Source of the DNA: DAOSXA01 sp964526835
GTDB lineage: Bacteria; Zixibacteria; MSB-5A5; GN15; FEB-12
Length of the DNA: 64,000 bases
Direction of reading: 5' to 3'
Assembly (NCBI GenBank): GCA_964526835.1
Contig: CAZGMK010000011.1
Span: 26,884-90,883 of the forward strand
This document shows positions 48,372-56,266 of the stretch, one piece after another. Both the position numbers and the translations under genes were made by a program. Within the stretch, counting starts at the first letter, position 1. Each line of letters starts with the position of its first letter. The notes under the pieces were generated by a model that saw only the letters and a program-made list of their open reading frames with translations, was not told the origin of the DNA and made no database searches.

Positions 48372-48893
48372 ATGAGTTCAGATGCTCCGCTTCCGCCGCA
48401 CCCGGATACTCAACCGAGTGGACAGCCGCGCAAGGGGATGTCCAGGGGGTGCATGGTCACGCTGATTGTGGTAGGTGTCTTGCTGATCTTGTTCATTGCG
48501 GCCTCAGTGGTCTGCTATATCAAGCGTGATGACATTGTCAGGGGTGGTTTGACTATGGGCGTGAACCAGGTCAAAGGCAAGATCGTGACCAGTGCCCCGC
48601 AGGGTGTCGATACGGTGTGGGTGGCCGAGGTGACCGAGGCCTTCAATGCCGAGGTTCAGAACCGCAGCTTGGAGGAACTCCAGGTCAAGCCGGTGGCCAT
48701 GCAGCAACTCGGCGAAATGATACAGGCACGCGCCGGCGATGACGATATTGACTCGGCGGAGGCCGTGAACTTCGTCAGGGCTATGATCGAGGTGTTTCCC
48801 GAGGAGCTGGGGCAGTATCGCCTGCCTGCGCAGCCATCTCCTGAGGATACTGCTGCGAGTGGCTCGGAGGACGCCGACACTGTCGACCGGTAG
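48372..48893 (+). CDS. Single-pass membrane protein of unknown function
   Basis: I do not recognise this 173-residue protein. It has a Pro-rich N-terminus (about 25 residues), one clear membrane helix (about 29-48, VTLIVVGVLLILFIAASVVC) and a soluble C-terminal part of about 120 residues, probably helical (DTVWVAEVTEAFNAEVQNRS, AVNFVRAMIEVFPEELGQY), ending in an acidic tail. A Lys/Arg after the helix suggests the N-terminus is outside or the tail is cytoplasmic; this is uncertain. AAAGGA precedes the ATG, and a strong promoter is upstream. It precedes plsY by 71 nt. Confidence 0.7.
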   Translation: MSSDAPLPPHPDTQPSGQPRKGMSRGCMVTLIVVGVLLILFIAASVVCYIKRDDIVRGGLTMGVNQVKGKIVTSAPQGVDTVWVAEVTEAFNAEVQNRSLEELQVKPVAMQQLGEMIQARAGDDDIDSAEAVNFVRAMIEVFPEELGQYRLPAQPSPEDTAASGSEDADTVDR

Positions 48894-48964
48894 TTGCTGA
48901 CAAGCGATCAGCGGAGTACGCAGACTGCCGTCCTCGGCCGTCTGCAGCAAACGGAGATTCGCTA

Positions 48965-49600
48965 TTGAGTGCATTGATATCGATTCCGGCGGCGTACCTT
49001 TTGGGTAGCATCCCCTTTTCCTGGATCGTCGCCCGACTCCACGGCATCCCCGATATCCGGAGAGTCGGGTCGGGGAATCCGGGAGCGACCAATGTATGGC
49101 GATCAGCCGGGGCGGTGGCCGGCCTGCTGGCCTTTGCGGGCGACATTGTCAAGGGTGTGGCCGCGATCCTGTTGGGACGAGCCCTCATCGAACGCTTCGG
49201 CAGCGGCGACCTCTCCGCGGATGTTATTCTGGTACTCAGTGCTTTGGCGGCAGTACTGGGACACGTCTATACGGTTTTCCTGGGCTTTCGCGGGGGTAAG
49301 GGCGTTGCGGTCGGGCTGGGCGTGATGATAACCCTGCTGCCGATCCCGACGCTGATAGCCCTGGCTGCTTTCGGGACCGTCGCCGGCCTGACCCGCGTCG
49401 TCTCGCTCGGTTCCATGCTGGCCGGATTGGTGCTGGCGGTGATAGTCTCATTTCAGAAGTTCGTGCTGGACCAGCCGATCAACGAGGTCTACGTATGGAT
49501 GACCATCGTGCTGGCTGTCCTGGTCCTCTGGACCCATCGGCAGAACATCGCGCGCCTGCTGCGAGGGCAGGAAAGTCGCTTCAAGTCCGGAGGAAACTGA
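48965..49600 (+). CDS. plsY: Glycerol-3-phosphate acyltransferase PlsY
   Basis: Membrane enzyme that acylates glycerol 3-phosphate using acyl-phosphate, the first step of phospholipid synthesis. 211 residues, TTG start, five hydrophobic helices. Signatures: AAYLLGSIPFSWIVAR, GSGNPGATNVWR near 35-46, and FRGGKGVAVGLG near 103-114. It is followed 1 nt later by gpsA, whose product makes its substrate. Confidence 0.96.
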   Translation: MSALISIPAAYLLGSIPFSWIVARLHGIPDIRRVGSGNPGATNVWRSAGAVAGLLAFAGDIVKGVAAILLGRALIERFGSGDLSADVILVLSALAAVLGHVYTVFLGFRGGKGVAVGLGVMITLLPIPTLIALAAFGTVAGLTRVVSLGSMLAGLVLAVIVSFQKFVLDQPINEVYVWMTIVLAVLVLWTHRQNIARLLRGQESRFKSGGN

Positions 49601-49601
49601 T

Positions 49602-50615
49602 ATGGCCTTCGATAACATCGCGATTCTGGGCGCCGGTTCCTGGGGGATGGCCATCGCCCGGCTACTTGATGCCAACGGCGTTGCGGTGAGGCTGTGGGAG
49701 TTCGATCCGGCCGAGTACAGCAAGCTCATCAGTAATCGCAGCATTCCGGAGAAGCTGCCCGGGATTACGCTTCCGTCGCGAGTGCACATCACCAATGACC
49801 TTGAGGAGGCTGTCACAGGTGCTCCTCTGATCGTACTGGCAATCCCGTCGCAGAGCCTCGGTCGGGCTCTGGCGCCGCTGCGCGGTCGACTGTCGGAGGA
49901 TGTCGCTCTCGTGAATCTGGCCAAGGGTATTGAAGCCGAGTCCCTGCGCCGGATGTCCGAGGTCATCTGCGGCGAGTTGAACTGGCCGCCGGACCGTGTC
50001 ATGACCCTGTCCGGGCCATCCCATGCCGAGGAAGTGGCCCGGGATATGCCGACTGCGGTGGTTGCAGCCGGCTCCGATGCCGAGCTGGTTAAGAGGGTTC
50101 AGGAATTGTTCAGCAGCAACTCGTCGTTCAGGGTTTACTCCAGCGATGATCTGATCGGTGTCGAGCTCGGGGGGGCGCTCAAGAACATTATAGCAATTGG
50201 AGTCGGTATTACCGATGGTCTCGGGTGGGGCGATAACACACGCGGTGCGCTGATCACCCGGGGACTGGCCGAGATTACGCGTCTGGGGCTGGCTCTCGGT
50301 GCTCGACTGGAGACTTTCGCCGGCCTCTCCGGAATCGGCGATTTGGTGACAACCTGTATCTCTCGGCACTCGAGGAATCGCTATGTCGGCGAGAAGATAG
50401 GACAGGGCATGGCGCTGGAGGAGGTCCTCGGTTCGATGACGATGGTGGCCGAGGGAGTGCAGACTACCCGGTCAGGCTACCGCCTGGCCAGGAAGAACGG
50501 TGTGGAGATGCCCATAACCCAGCAAGTGCACCAGGTCCTTTTCGAGGGCGAATCCCCGGTCGATGCGGCCGGCCAGTTGATGGAAAGACGATTGAAGGCG
50601 GAAATGTGGCGATAG
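49602..50615 (+). CDS. gpsA: Glycerol-3-phosphate dehydrogenase, NAD(P)+
   Basis: Reduces dihydroxyacetone phosphate to glycerol 3-phosphate. 337 residues: Rossmann motif GAGSWGMAIA (10-19), VNLAKGIE, SGPSHAEEVARDMPTAVV, the catalytic-Lys region GGALKNIIAIGVGITDGLGW and the GNNTRAALITRG-like GDNTRGALITRG. Directly downstream of plsY. Confidence 0.97.
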   Translation: MAFDNIAILGAGSWGMAIARLLDANGVAVRLWEFDPAEYSKLISNRSIPEKLPGITLPSRVHITNDLEEAVTGAPLIVLAIPSQSLGRALAPLRGRLSEDVALVNLAKGIEAESLRRMSEVICGELNWPPDRVMTLSGPSHAEEVARDMPTAVVAAGSDAELVKRVQELFSSNSSFRVYSSDDLIGVELGGALKNIIAIGVGITDGLGWGDNTRGALITRGLAEITRLGLALGARLETFAGLSGIGDLVTTCISRHSRNRYVGEKIGQGMALEEVLGSMTMVAEGVQTTRSGYRLARKNGVEMPITQQVHQVLFEGESPVDAAGQLMERRLKAEMWR

Positions 50616-50645
50616 CAGGTATAGAAACAGATTCGACGAGGGGCC

Positions 50646-50993
50646 ATGATGACTAAGACCGAGGAACGGCTCTATTACTCGATCAGCGAGGTTGCGAGGA
50701 TGACCGGCCTCCAGCCCTATGTCTTGCGCTATTGGGAGAAGGAGTTTCCGCTTCTGAAGCCGCGCAAGAGCCGAGGTGGAAGCCGTCAATACACGACCCG
50801 CGACATCGAAATCATCAATCGAATAAAACACCTGCGCAACAAGGAGAAGCTCACGATTGCCGGGGCTCGGGCCAAACTCATGATGAAACGTCCGAGCGAA
50901 GACAAGAAAGTTATGCAGTCGGATGCCCGGGCCAGGACACTGATCGGGCAGATTCGCGACGATGTCGCGGCCCTGCTGGAACTTTTCTCTTGA
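50646..50993 (+). CDS. MerR-family transcriptional regulator
   Basis: A 115-residue protein with an N-terminal winged helix: YYSISEVARMTGLQPYVLRY then WEKEFPLLKPRKSRGGSRQY and the second helix TTRDIEIINRIKHLRNKEKL. The short C-terminal part lacks Cys, so it is unlikely to be a metal sensor of the classic type. plsY-gpsA-MerR is a recurring order in several phyla. Two adjacent ATGs (50646, 50649) could start it; GAGGGG is upstream. Confidence 0.93.
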   Translation: MMTKTEERLYYSISEVARMTGLQPYVLRYWEKEFPLLKPRKSRGGSRQYTTRDIEIINRIKHLRNKEKLTIAGARAKLMMKRPSEDKKVMQSDARARTLIGQIRDDVAALLELFS

Positions 50994-51011
50994 GTTAGTC
51001 CGCGTTTTCTC

Positions 51012-51040
51012 TTTATTGCAGGTGTTGGGCAACGTAGAAT
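51012..51040 (+). promoter_or_regulatory. Candidate promoter of tRNA-Pro (GGG)
   Basis: A good -10 TAGAAT (51035-51040) lies 10 nt before the tRNA; the -35 TTTATT at 17-nt spacing is weak. Confidence 0.35.
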
Positions 51041-51050
51041 CTGTGTCTGT

Positions 51051-51128
51051 CGGAGCGTAGCGCAGTCTGGTTAGCGCACTCGCTTGGGGTGCGAGAGGTC
51101 GGCCGTTCAAATCGGCTCGCTCCGACCA
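51051..51128 (+). tRNA. tRNA-Pro (anticodon GGG)
   Basis: Acceptor CGGAGCG/CGCTCCG, anticodon stem CTCGC/GCGAG with loop TTGGGGT (GGG, reads CCC and CCU), T loop GTTCAAATC, encoded CCA. A CCGGC/GCCGG hairpin at 51135-51150 follows. Confidence 0.96.
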
Positions 51129-51159
51129 AAAGGCCCGGCTGTACCGCCGGACTTCCTGT

Positions 51160-51187
51160 TTCTCAATGTCATTCGTGACTCTATCCT
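51160..51187 (+). promoter_or_regulatory. Candidate promoter of the glycosyltransferase gene
   Basis: TTCTCA (51160-51165), 16-nt spacer, TATCCT (51182-51187), ending 6 nt before the ATG. There is no ribosome-binding site. Both boxes match at four of six positions. Confidence 0.3.
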
Positions 51188-51193
51188 GATTTC

Positions 51194-51877
51194 ATGGTTA
51201 TGCGGCCGACGCAATCAACTCTGGTTCTCATTCCCGCCTATAACGCCGCCGCCACTCTGCCCGAGCTGCTTGACAGACTCAGCAAGCTTGAAGCAGACCT
51301 TCCCGTCCTGGTCGTCGATGACGGCTCCAACGACAACACCTCTGAGGTCGTCGCAGGCCACTCGAATGTGAGCCTTGTTCGTCACAACGGAAACCAGGGG
51401 AAGGGACAGGCTCTCAAGACCGGATTCAACTGGGCGCGATTTCGGCATTATGAACAGGTGCTGACTCTCGACGCCGACTTGCAGCATCCTCCGGAGGTTA
51501 TCCCCTCCTTCCTCAATCTGGCCGCGCCCCGCCGAATCGTTCTGGGCTGTCGCTCGAGGCGCACCGGGGCTATGCCCATTGATCGTCGCCTGAGCAACTT
51601 CCTGACCTCGGTCGTGAGTTCGATCGTAGCAGGGCGCAGCATTCCGGATTCGCAGTGCGGGATGCGGTTGATTCCACTGGACCTGACTTGCCGGCTGGAT
51701 CTGCGACAGAGCAGTTTTGCTATGGAATCGGAACTGCTGTTGCAGGCCGCGCGCACAGACTACGAAATCGTACCGGTGCCGATAGCCGCTATCTACGAAG
51801 GAGCACGGTCCCATATCAGCCACAGTGCCGATACCTGGCGCTTCGTTTCTCTGATTATCCGGCATCTGTGGCGTTGA
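51194..51877 (+). CDS. Glycosyltransferase family 2 (dolichyl-phosphate mannosyltransferase-like)
   Basis: A 227-residue GT-A enzyme: LVLIPAYNAAATLPELLDRL, VVDDGSNDNT, GNQGKGQALKTGFNWAR and the metal-binding LDADLQHPP. After it comes DSQCGMRLIPLDLTC and ASEFELL-type FAMESELLLQAARTDYEIVP. It looks like the DPM1/GT2 group that uses a polyprenyl phosphate acceptor. There is no membrane domain, so it is cytoplasmic or peripheral. The sugar and acceptor are unknown. Confidence 0.88.
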   Translation: MVMRPTQSTLVLIPAYNAAATLPELLDRLSKLEADLPVLVVDDGSNDNTSEVVAGHSNVSLVRHNGNQGKGQALKTGFNWARFRHYEQVLTLDADLQHPPEVIPSFLNLAAPRRIVLGCRSRRTGAMPIDRRLSNFLTSVVSSIVAGRSIPDSQCGMRLIPLDLTCRLDLRQSSFAMESELLLQAARTDYEIVPVPIAAIYEGARSHISHSADTWRFVSLIIRHLWR

Positions 51878-51987
51878 TGCTTTGTGCTTGCCAACCCGGG
51901 GGAGAGGGGCTATTGTGGGCGGCATGAATCTGGAAAGCATGCAATCAAGCCGCCGTTCGCCATGGCTGCAGCGAGCCGAGGTGCGGC

Positions 51988-52761
51988 GTGCCTAAGAAGC
52001 GCAAAGGCGGCAAGCGCATTCTGCTCACCAATGATGACGGCTACTATAGCGACGGAATCACCGCCCTCTACGAGGAGCTCCGCCGGAACTTCGATGTGTA
52101 CATGGTGGCCCCCGATCGTGAGCAGTCGGCCAGCTCCCATTCCCTTACTCTCAATCACCCGCTGCGGGTGCACGAAATTGACAAGCGACGATTCGCCATC
52201 GACGGTACGCCGACTGATTGTGTCATGCTGGCCATCCATTTGCTGTTCAAGCGGAGCAAGCCGGACATGATAATTTCCGGGATCAATCATGGCGCGAACA
52301 TGGGCGACGACGTTACCTACTCCGGAACTGTCGCAGCCGCCATCGAGGGGTCAATTCTGAAGATCCCGTCGATGGCTGTCTCAATGGCCAACTGGGAACC
52401 CGGGACGCCGATGAAGCGCGCGGCGCGGTTCGTGGCCAGGCTGCTGGCCAGGCACGACCAGATGAATCTCGCCCCGTCCACCTTCCTGAACGTCAATCTG
52501 CCCCTGGACAACGGCAAGGCATACCGCAAGTTCGAGTTTACGCGCCTGGGGTCCCGTCAATACAAGGACACCGTAACTCACAAGAAGGATCCTCGGGGGA
52601 AGGACTATTTCTGGATTGGGGGCCGTCCCACCTGGCGGACCACCGAGGGATCGGATTTTGCGGCCGTGAGTGAGGGAAAGGCTTCGATTACGCCACTGAG
52701 CCTGGACTTCACGGATTCCATGTCGCTGGAGGAATTGAAACAGCTTAACCTGAAGCTGTAG
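51988..52761 (+). CDS. surE: 5'/3'-nucleotidase SurE
   Basis: Survival protein with phosphatase activity on nucleoside monophosphates. 257 residues from a GTG start with GAGGTG upstream: LLTNDDGYYSDGI (metal-binding Asp16, Asp17), APDREQSASSHSLTLNHPLR, DGTPTDCVMLAI and ISGINHGANMGDDVTYSGTV. Full family set of motifs. Confidence 0.96.
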   Translation: MPKKRKGGKRILLTNDDGYYSDGITALYEELRRNFDVYMVAPDREQSASSHSLTLNHPLRVHEIDKRRFAIDGTPTDCVMLAIHLLFKRSKPDMIISGINHGANMGDDVTYSGTVAAAIEGSILKIPSMAVSMANWEPGTPMKRAARFVARLLARHDQMNLAPSTFLNVNLPLDNGKAYRKFEFTRLGSRQYKDTVTHKKDPRGKDYFWIGGRPTWRTTEGSDFAAVSEGKASITPLSLDFTDSMSLEELKQLNLKL

Positions 52762-52821
52762 CTGCCTTCAGCGATCTGGCGGTTCTGTAGAAAAATGGTT
52801 CGATTGGTGCTACGAATTATG

Positions 52822-52849
52822 TTGACAAGCGGAGCAAAGCGGCTATAAT
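52822..52849 (+). promoter_or_regulatory. Consensus promoter of tRNA-Pro (CGG)
   Basis: Perfect TTGACA (52822-52827) and TATAAT (52844-52849) with a 16-nt spacer. Transcription would begin near 52856, 14 nt before the tRNA. Confidence 0.85.
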
Positions 52850-52869
52850 GGATTCCTGCTAAGTCTTTT

Positions 52870-52943
52870 CGGGGCGTGGCGCAGATTGGTAGCGCGCTTG
52901 GTTCGGGACTAAGAGGTCGCTGGTTCAAATCCAGTCGCCCCGA
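52870..52943 (+). tRNA. tRNA-Pro (anticodon CGG)
   Basis: Acceptor CGGGGCG/CGCCCCG, anticodon stem CTTGG/CTAAG with loop TTCGGGA (CGG, reads CCG), T arm CTGGTTCAAATCCAG. CCA is not encoded. Confidence 0.96.
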
Positions 52944-53030
52944 TTTTTACCTGAGGACACTAAAAGGGTCGTTCGTGGTGTGTTCTACATAGTTATTCCC
53001 GGCCCCACGGACTAAATGGAAAGGATGGGA

Positions 53031-53537
53031 ATGTCTACTGCCAGAAAGCCGGTTATAGCCGTCATCGGGGCAGGGAAGTGTTCGAAGAAGCTCCGGGAGC
53101 AGGCCGCCGAGGTGGGCCGAAGAGTCGCCGAAGCCGGGGCTGTCCTGATTTGCGGAGGAATGGGCGGTATTATGGAAGGCGCCGCCAAGGGGGCCAGAGA
53201 GTCGGGTGGGATTACCATCGGCATCCTGCCCACGGATAATGTGGGTGACGCCAATGAGTTCATCGACTATGCTATCGCTACCGGGTTCGGCGAGGCCCGC
53301 AATATTATGGTAGTCCGCTCGGCCGATGCCGTCATAGCCTTTCCCGGCAAGTATGGTACCCTAAGCGAGATGGGTTTCGCGCTCAAGGCCCGCAAGCCGG
53401 TGATTTCCGTCAACGCCTGGCGCCTCGGCGACGAAATCCACCAAGTCGAGACTCCGGAGGCGGCGGCGGATTTGGCCCTCAAATTGGTGATGGGCGAAGC
53501 GAACAAGGAGAAGAAAGAGAAGAAGGCCGTCAAGTGA
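53031..53537 (+). CDS. SLOG/TIGR00725-type nucleotide-binding protein
   Basis: A 168-residue Rossmann-like protein: VIAVIGAGKCSKKLREQAAE, GAVLICGGMGGIMEGAAKGA (the GG-x-GG-IM-A loop), and PGKYGTLSEMGFAL. The family resembles DprA and LOG proteins and is thought to bind nucleotides; its exact role is unknown. An ATG at 53016 extends it by five codons, but GGAAAGG fits 53031 better. The Lys-rich end (KEKKEKKAVK) overlaps the acylphosphatase start. Confidence 0.85.
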   Translation: MSTARKPVIAVIGAGKCSKKLREQAAEVGRRVAEAGAVLICGGMGGIMEGAAKGARESGGITIGILPTDNVGDANEFIDYAIATGFGEARNIMVVRSADAVIAFPGKYGTLSEMGFALKARKPVISVNAWRLGDEIHQVETPEAAADLALKLVMGEANKEKKEKKAVK

Positions 53538-53824
53538 CTCGGGCTCGAGCGCAGCTCAGAGTCCATGGGCGGGTGCAGGGCGTTGGCTTTCGCTATTTCG
53601 CCTACCAACGGGCGACCAACCTGGGGCTGACCGGTTGGGTTCGGAACGAGCCGGATGGTAGCGTGGTGGCGGCTGCGGAGGGTGACAGGGATATGATCGA
53701 GTCATTCGCCGAGGAACTGAGGAAGGGGCCGCCCTCAGCCGTAGTTGATAATGTCGATCTGCAGTGGCGCGATTACACGGGCCAATTCGACAGCTTCGAG
53801 ATCTCCATGCACTATTCGAGTTGA
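53534..53824 (+). CDS. acyP: Acylphosphatase
   Basis: Hydrolyses acyl phosphates. 96 residues from a GTG that overlaps the upstream stop. The active-site Arg20 is in VHGRVQGVGFRYFAYQRA and Asn38 is in GLTGWVRNEPDGSV, both present. The fold ends FDSFEISMHYSS. Confidence 0.94.
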   Translation: MTRARAQLRVHGRVQGVGFRYFAYQRATNLGLTGWVRNEPDGSVVAAAEGDRDMIESFAEELRKGPPSAVVDNVDLQWRDYTGQFDSFEISMHYSS

Positions 53825-53829
53825 CGGGC

Positions 53830-54354
53830 ATGACCGACCTGAAGAAGTACATACGCGAAGTTCCCGACTTCCCCAAACCCGGAATCACCTTTTACGACAT
53901 CACGACTCTCATTCTCGATCCCGAGGGATTCTCTCTGGCGCTCGACCGGATGGAGGATTTCGTGGCCGCCAAGAACCCCGATCTGCTGATAGGCGTCGAA
54001 TCGAGGGGTTTTGTCTTCGGCGCCGCTCTGGCCGACCGGCTGGAGCTCGGCCTGGCTCTGGCTCGCAAGGCCGGCAAACTGCCTTCGGAGATTGTCTACG
54101 CTGAGTACGCTCTGGAGTATGGCACCGATCGAGTCGAGCTTCATCAGGACGCCATCAAGCCCGGCCAACGGGTTGTTATAGTCGACGACCTGCTGGCCAC
54201 CGGGGGGACAATGAAGGCGGTCTGCGGTATGGTGGAGCAACTGGGCGCCGACGTAGCCGGTATTTCGATCGTCGTCGAGCTGAGCTTCTTGCCATGGCAT
54301 GATAAGTTGTCCGAGTACGATGTCGATTATCTCGTCTCCTACCATGCTGAATAG
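53830..54354 (+). CDS. apt: Adenine phosphoribosyltransferase
   Basis: Salvages adenine to AMP using PRPP. 174 residues: MTDLKKYIREVPDFPKPGIT and FYDITTLI, GVESRGFVFGAALADRLELG, and the PRPP loop VVIVDDLLATGGTM near 115-128. The frame is open upstream to 53764, but the ATG at 53830, six bases after the acyP stop, matches the family start. The ribosome-binding site is weak. Confidence 0.96.
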   Translation: MTDLKKYIREVPDFPKPGITFYDITTLILDPEGFSLALDRMEDFVAAKNPDLLIGVESRGFVFGAALADRLELGLALARKAGKLPSEIVYAEYALEYGTDRVELHQDAIKPGQRVVIVDDLLATGGTMKAVCGMVEQLGADVAGISIVVELSFLPWHDKLSEYDVDYLVSYHAE

Positions 54355-54359
54355 TCAGC

Positions 54360-54388
54360 TTGCACCAGACGCAGCCCTTGATTAGATT
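54360..54388 (+). promoter_or_regulatory. Candidate promoter of tRNA-Arg
   Basis: TTGCAC (54360-54365), 17-nt spacer, TAGATT (54383-54388). Transcription would start near 54395, at the foot of the hairpin that precedes the tRNA. Confidence 0.35.
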
Positions 54389-54392
54389 GACG

Positions 54393-54419
54393 GCGACTAG
54401 GCCTGGAGCGGCCAGTCGC
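54393..54419 (+). other. Hairpin between apt and tRNA-Arg
   Basis: GCGACT-A-GGCC and GGCC-AGTCGC pair around TGGAGC with one bulged base. There is no T tract; it may insulate apt transcription or act in processing the tRNA leader. Confidence 0.45.
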
Positions 54420-54425
54420 GCTGAA

Positions 54426-54498
54426 GCCCCCGTAGCTCAGAGGATAGAGCAGTGGTTTCCTAAACCATTGGTCGCAGGTTCGACTCCTGCCGGGGGTA
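54426..54498 (+). tRNA. tRNA-Arg (anticodon CCT)
   Basis: Acceptor GCCCCCG/CGGGGGT (G-U closing pair), anticodon stem GTGGT/ACCAT with loop TTCCTAA (CCT, reads AGG), T loop TTCGACT. CCA is not encoded. Confidence 0.95.
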
Positions 54499-54557
54499 TT
54501 TGATATGTATGCAACCCTGGCGCACGATGTTGGGCGAGATACGCCGGGCAAAATCAT

Positions 54558-54586
54558 TTGACACAGTTTTTGCGACCTGATATATT
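54558..54586 (+). promoter_or_regulatory. Strong promoter of the outer-membrane protein gene
   Basis: Perfect TTGACA (54558-54563), 17-nt spacer, TATATT (54581-54586). The start would lie near 54593, about 70 nt before the gene. Confidence 0.8.
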
Positions 54587-54663
54587 CGCTAAATGTTTTG
54601 CGACGTCGATACGTCATTGTGGTGTAGAGGAATGTTGAGGTTCTGTACATAAGGAGTCTATTG

Positions 54664-56130
54664 ATGAAGCGATCACTACTGATCGTAGGTGTGCTCATAG
54701 TGACGATGGCCGTTTCGGCTTCTGGACAGCAGGGCGATCGACTGAGCCTCGGTCTATTCTTGCCTTTCGATTTCACCGGCGGTGGCGCGCGCGCTATGGG
54801 TATGGGCGGCGCCTTCTACGGCGTGTCCGACGATATCTACTCCGGGACGTGGAATCCCGCGGGGCTTGTCGCGCTGGAGGGCCCGATGCTGTCGCTGAGC
54901 TATGGCAGCCTGGTCGGCGCCGGGCGTGCCGATCTCTCAGAGGCCAGTGCGTCCAGATCGTTTCGTCGAGATCATGACGGATCGCTGGGTTCTGTGAGCG
55001 ATGCGATTTTTGTCGCTCCATTCCGGCTCAGAGGCCATCCCTTTGTGGGTACATTCGCCTATACCAAGAACTTCGACGGCTTGTCGAATTACGGCTTCGA
55101 GACAAAGGTAACCGAGTGGATAGTGACTCTGCGTCAGAACATCTGGCAGTTCGAGCAGTTTGACTTCGATGTCGACATCAATTCGGCGGCCGAGGGCGCC
55201 TTGAGGTCGATCAACATCGGCTTCGGCACTCGAATCCATGGCAATACATCCATGGGTGCAACTGTGAACATATACGCCGGGGAGTCGGTCACAGACTACG
55301 TCAATGAGTCAACGCTGCCGGAGTTTCCCCTTCCGCCGTTCGAACAGGATGTGCAGATCGACGTTCACACCATGAGGGTCGACACCAGCAAGTTCTCCGG
55401 GGTCAATTTCACGCTCGGGCTCAAACACAGCGGTGACCGGATGAATGCGGGTTTGGTTATCAAAACTCCGTTCAATCTTGAGGTGGAGACCGGGAGCTCG
55501 ACATACACGATTCAGTATACCAACGGCCTTCCCGGTGAAGAGGGCACCGATACTACATTTATTGACGAACAGGTCGTTAAGTACGGCATGCCGTTGACTG
55601 TAGGCGCCGGGCTGGGCTATTCGCTGAAAGATAACCTGACCCTGGCGATGGATGCCGAATACCGTGGCTTCGGCAATTCCAAGGTCAAGCAGCGCGACGT
55701 GCTCGAAATCACTCCCGGCGGCAACATCAACGAGGTGTACAGCGAGTACGATCCGGAGTGGAATTCCGGCATCGCTCTTCGCTTTGGCGGTGAGTACAGG
55801 CTGGAGAAGTCGTTCGGCATGATTCCGCTTCGAGCGGGAGTTGGTTTTGTCCCGACCCCGAGGCCCAGCGTGGGCGATGGTGATACGCCGACCCTCAGTT
55901 ACGTTTTGCCGAGTCTGGTGCTGTCCCCAGTAGCGAAACTGCTCAACAAGGACGATACCCCGCTGATGTATACCGTTTCGTTGGGCACGGGCATACACTG
56001 GTCTCAGATTCACCTGGATTGGGGCTACATGTACAGCCAGGTCGATCGAGATTTGTCTGATGCCTCGGGCGAGTTCATCTTGCAGAACAGGGACCATCAT
56101 TTCGCATTCACTTTCACCGGGATATTCTAG
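54664..56130 (+). CDS. Outer-membrane beta-barrel protein (OMPP1/FadL or UPF0164-like)
   Basis: A 488-residue exported protein. Signal peptide MKRSLLIVGVLIVTMAVSAS ends near SGQ. The early GGGARAMGMGGAFYGVSDDI with TWNPAGL is the N-terminal 'GA-R-MGMGGAF ... NPAG' signature shared by FadL-, PorV- and UPF0164-like barrels. The rest alternates hydrophobic and polar residues as in beta strands and ends with HHFAFTFTGIF, an aromatic C-terminus expected for BAM substrates. The cargo is unknown. AAGGAG precedes the ATG, and a strong promoter and terminator bracket the gene. Confidence 0.8.
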   Translation: MKRSLLIVGVLIVTMAVSASGQQGDRLSLGLFLPFDFTGGGARAMGMGGAFYGVSDDIYSGTWNPAGLVALEGPMLSLSYGSLVGAGRADLSEASASRSFRRDHDGSLGSVSDAIFVAPFRLRGHPFVGTFAYTKNFDGLSNYGFETKVTEWIVTLRQNIWQFEQFDFDVDINSAAEGALRSINIGFGTRIHGNTSMGATVNIYAGESVTDYVNESTLPEFPLPPFEQDVQIDVHTMRVDTSKFSGVNFTLGLKHSGDRMNAGLVIKTPFNLEVETGSSTYTIQYTNGLPGEEGTDTTFIDEQVVKYGMPLTVGAGLGYSLKDNLTLAMDAEYRGFGNSKVKQRDVLEITPGGNINEVYSEYDPEWNSGIALRFGGEYRLEKSFGMIPLRAGVGFVPTPRPSVGDGDTPTLSYVLPSLVLSPVAKLLNKDDTPLMYTVSLGTGIHWSQIHLDWGYMYSQVDRDLSDASGEFILQNRDHHFAFTFTGIF

Positions 56131-56171
56131 TAGTCGCGGTTTTGAGGTGCGCGGTTGAATCGAATCACTCG

Positions 56172-56205
56172 GGCCGGTTACGCCGGGAGGCGACCGGCCT
56201 TCCTT
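56172..56205 (+). terminator. Intrinsic terminator after the outer-membrane protein gene
   Basis: GGCCGGT (56172-56178) pairs with ACCGGCC (56193-56199), with an inner CGCC/GGCG stem and a GGGA loop, followed by TTCCTT. The stem is very stable; the U tract is imperfect. Confidence 0.65.
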
Positions 56206-56266
56206 AACCCGGGCCGATCGGCGCCGATAACATCATAAACGGCCGCGTGTTTCCGCAGGAGCAGGA

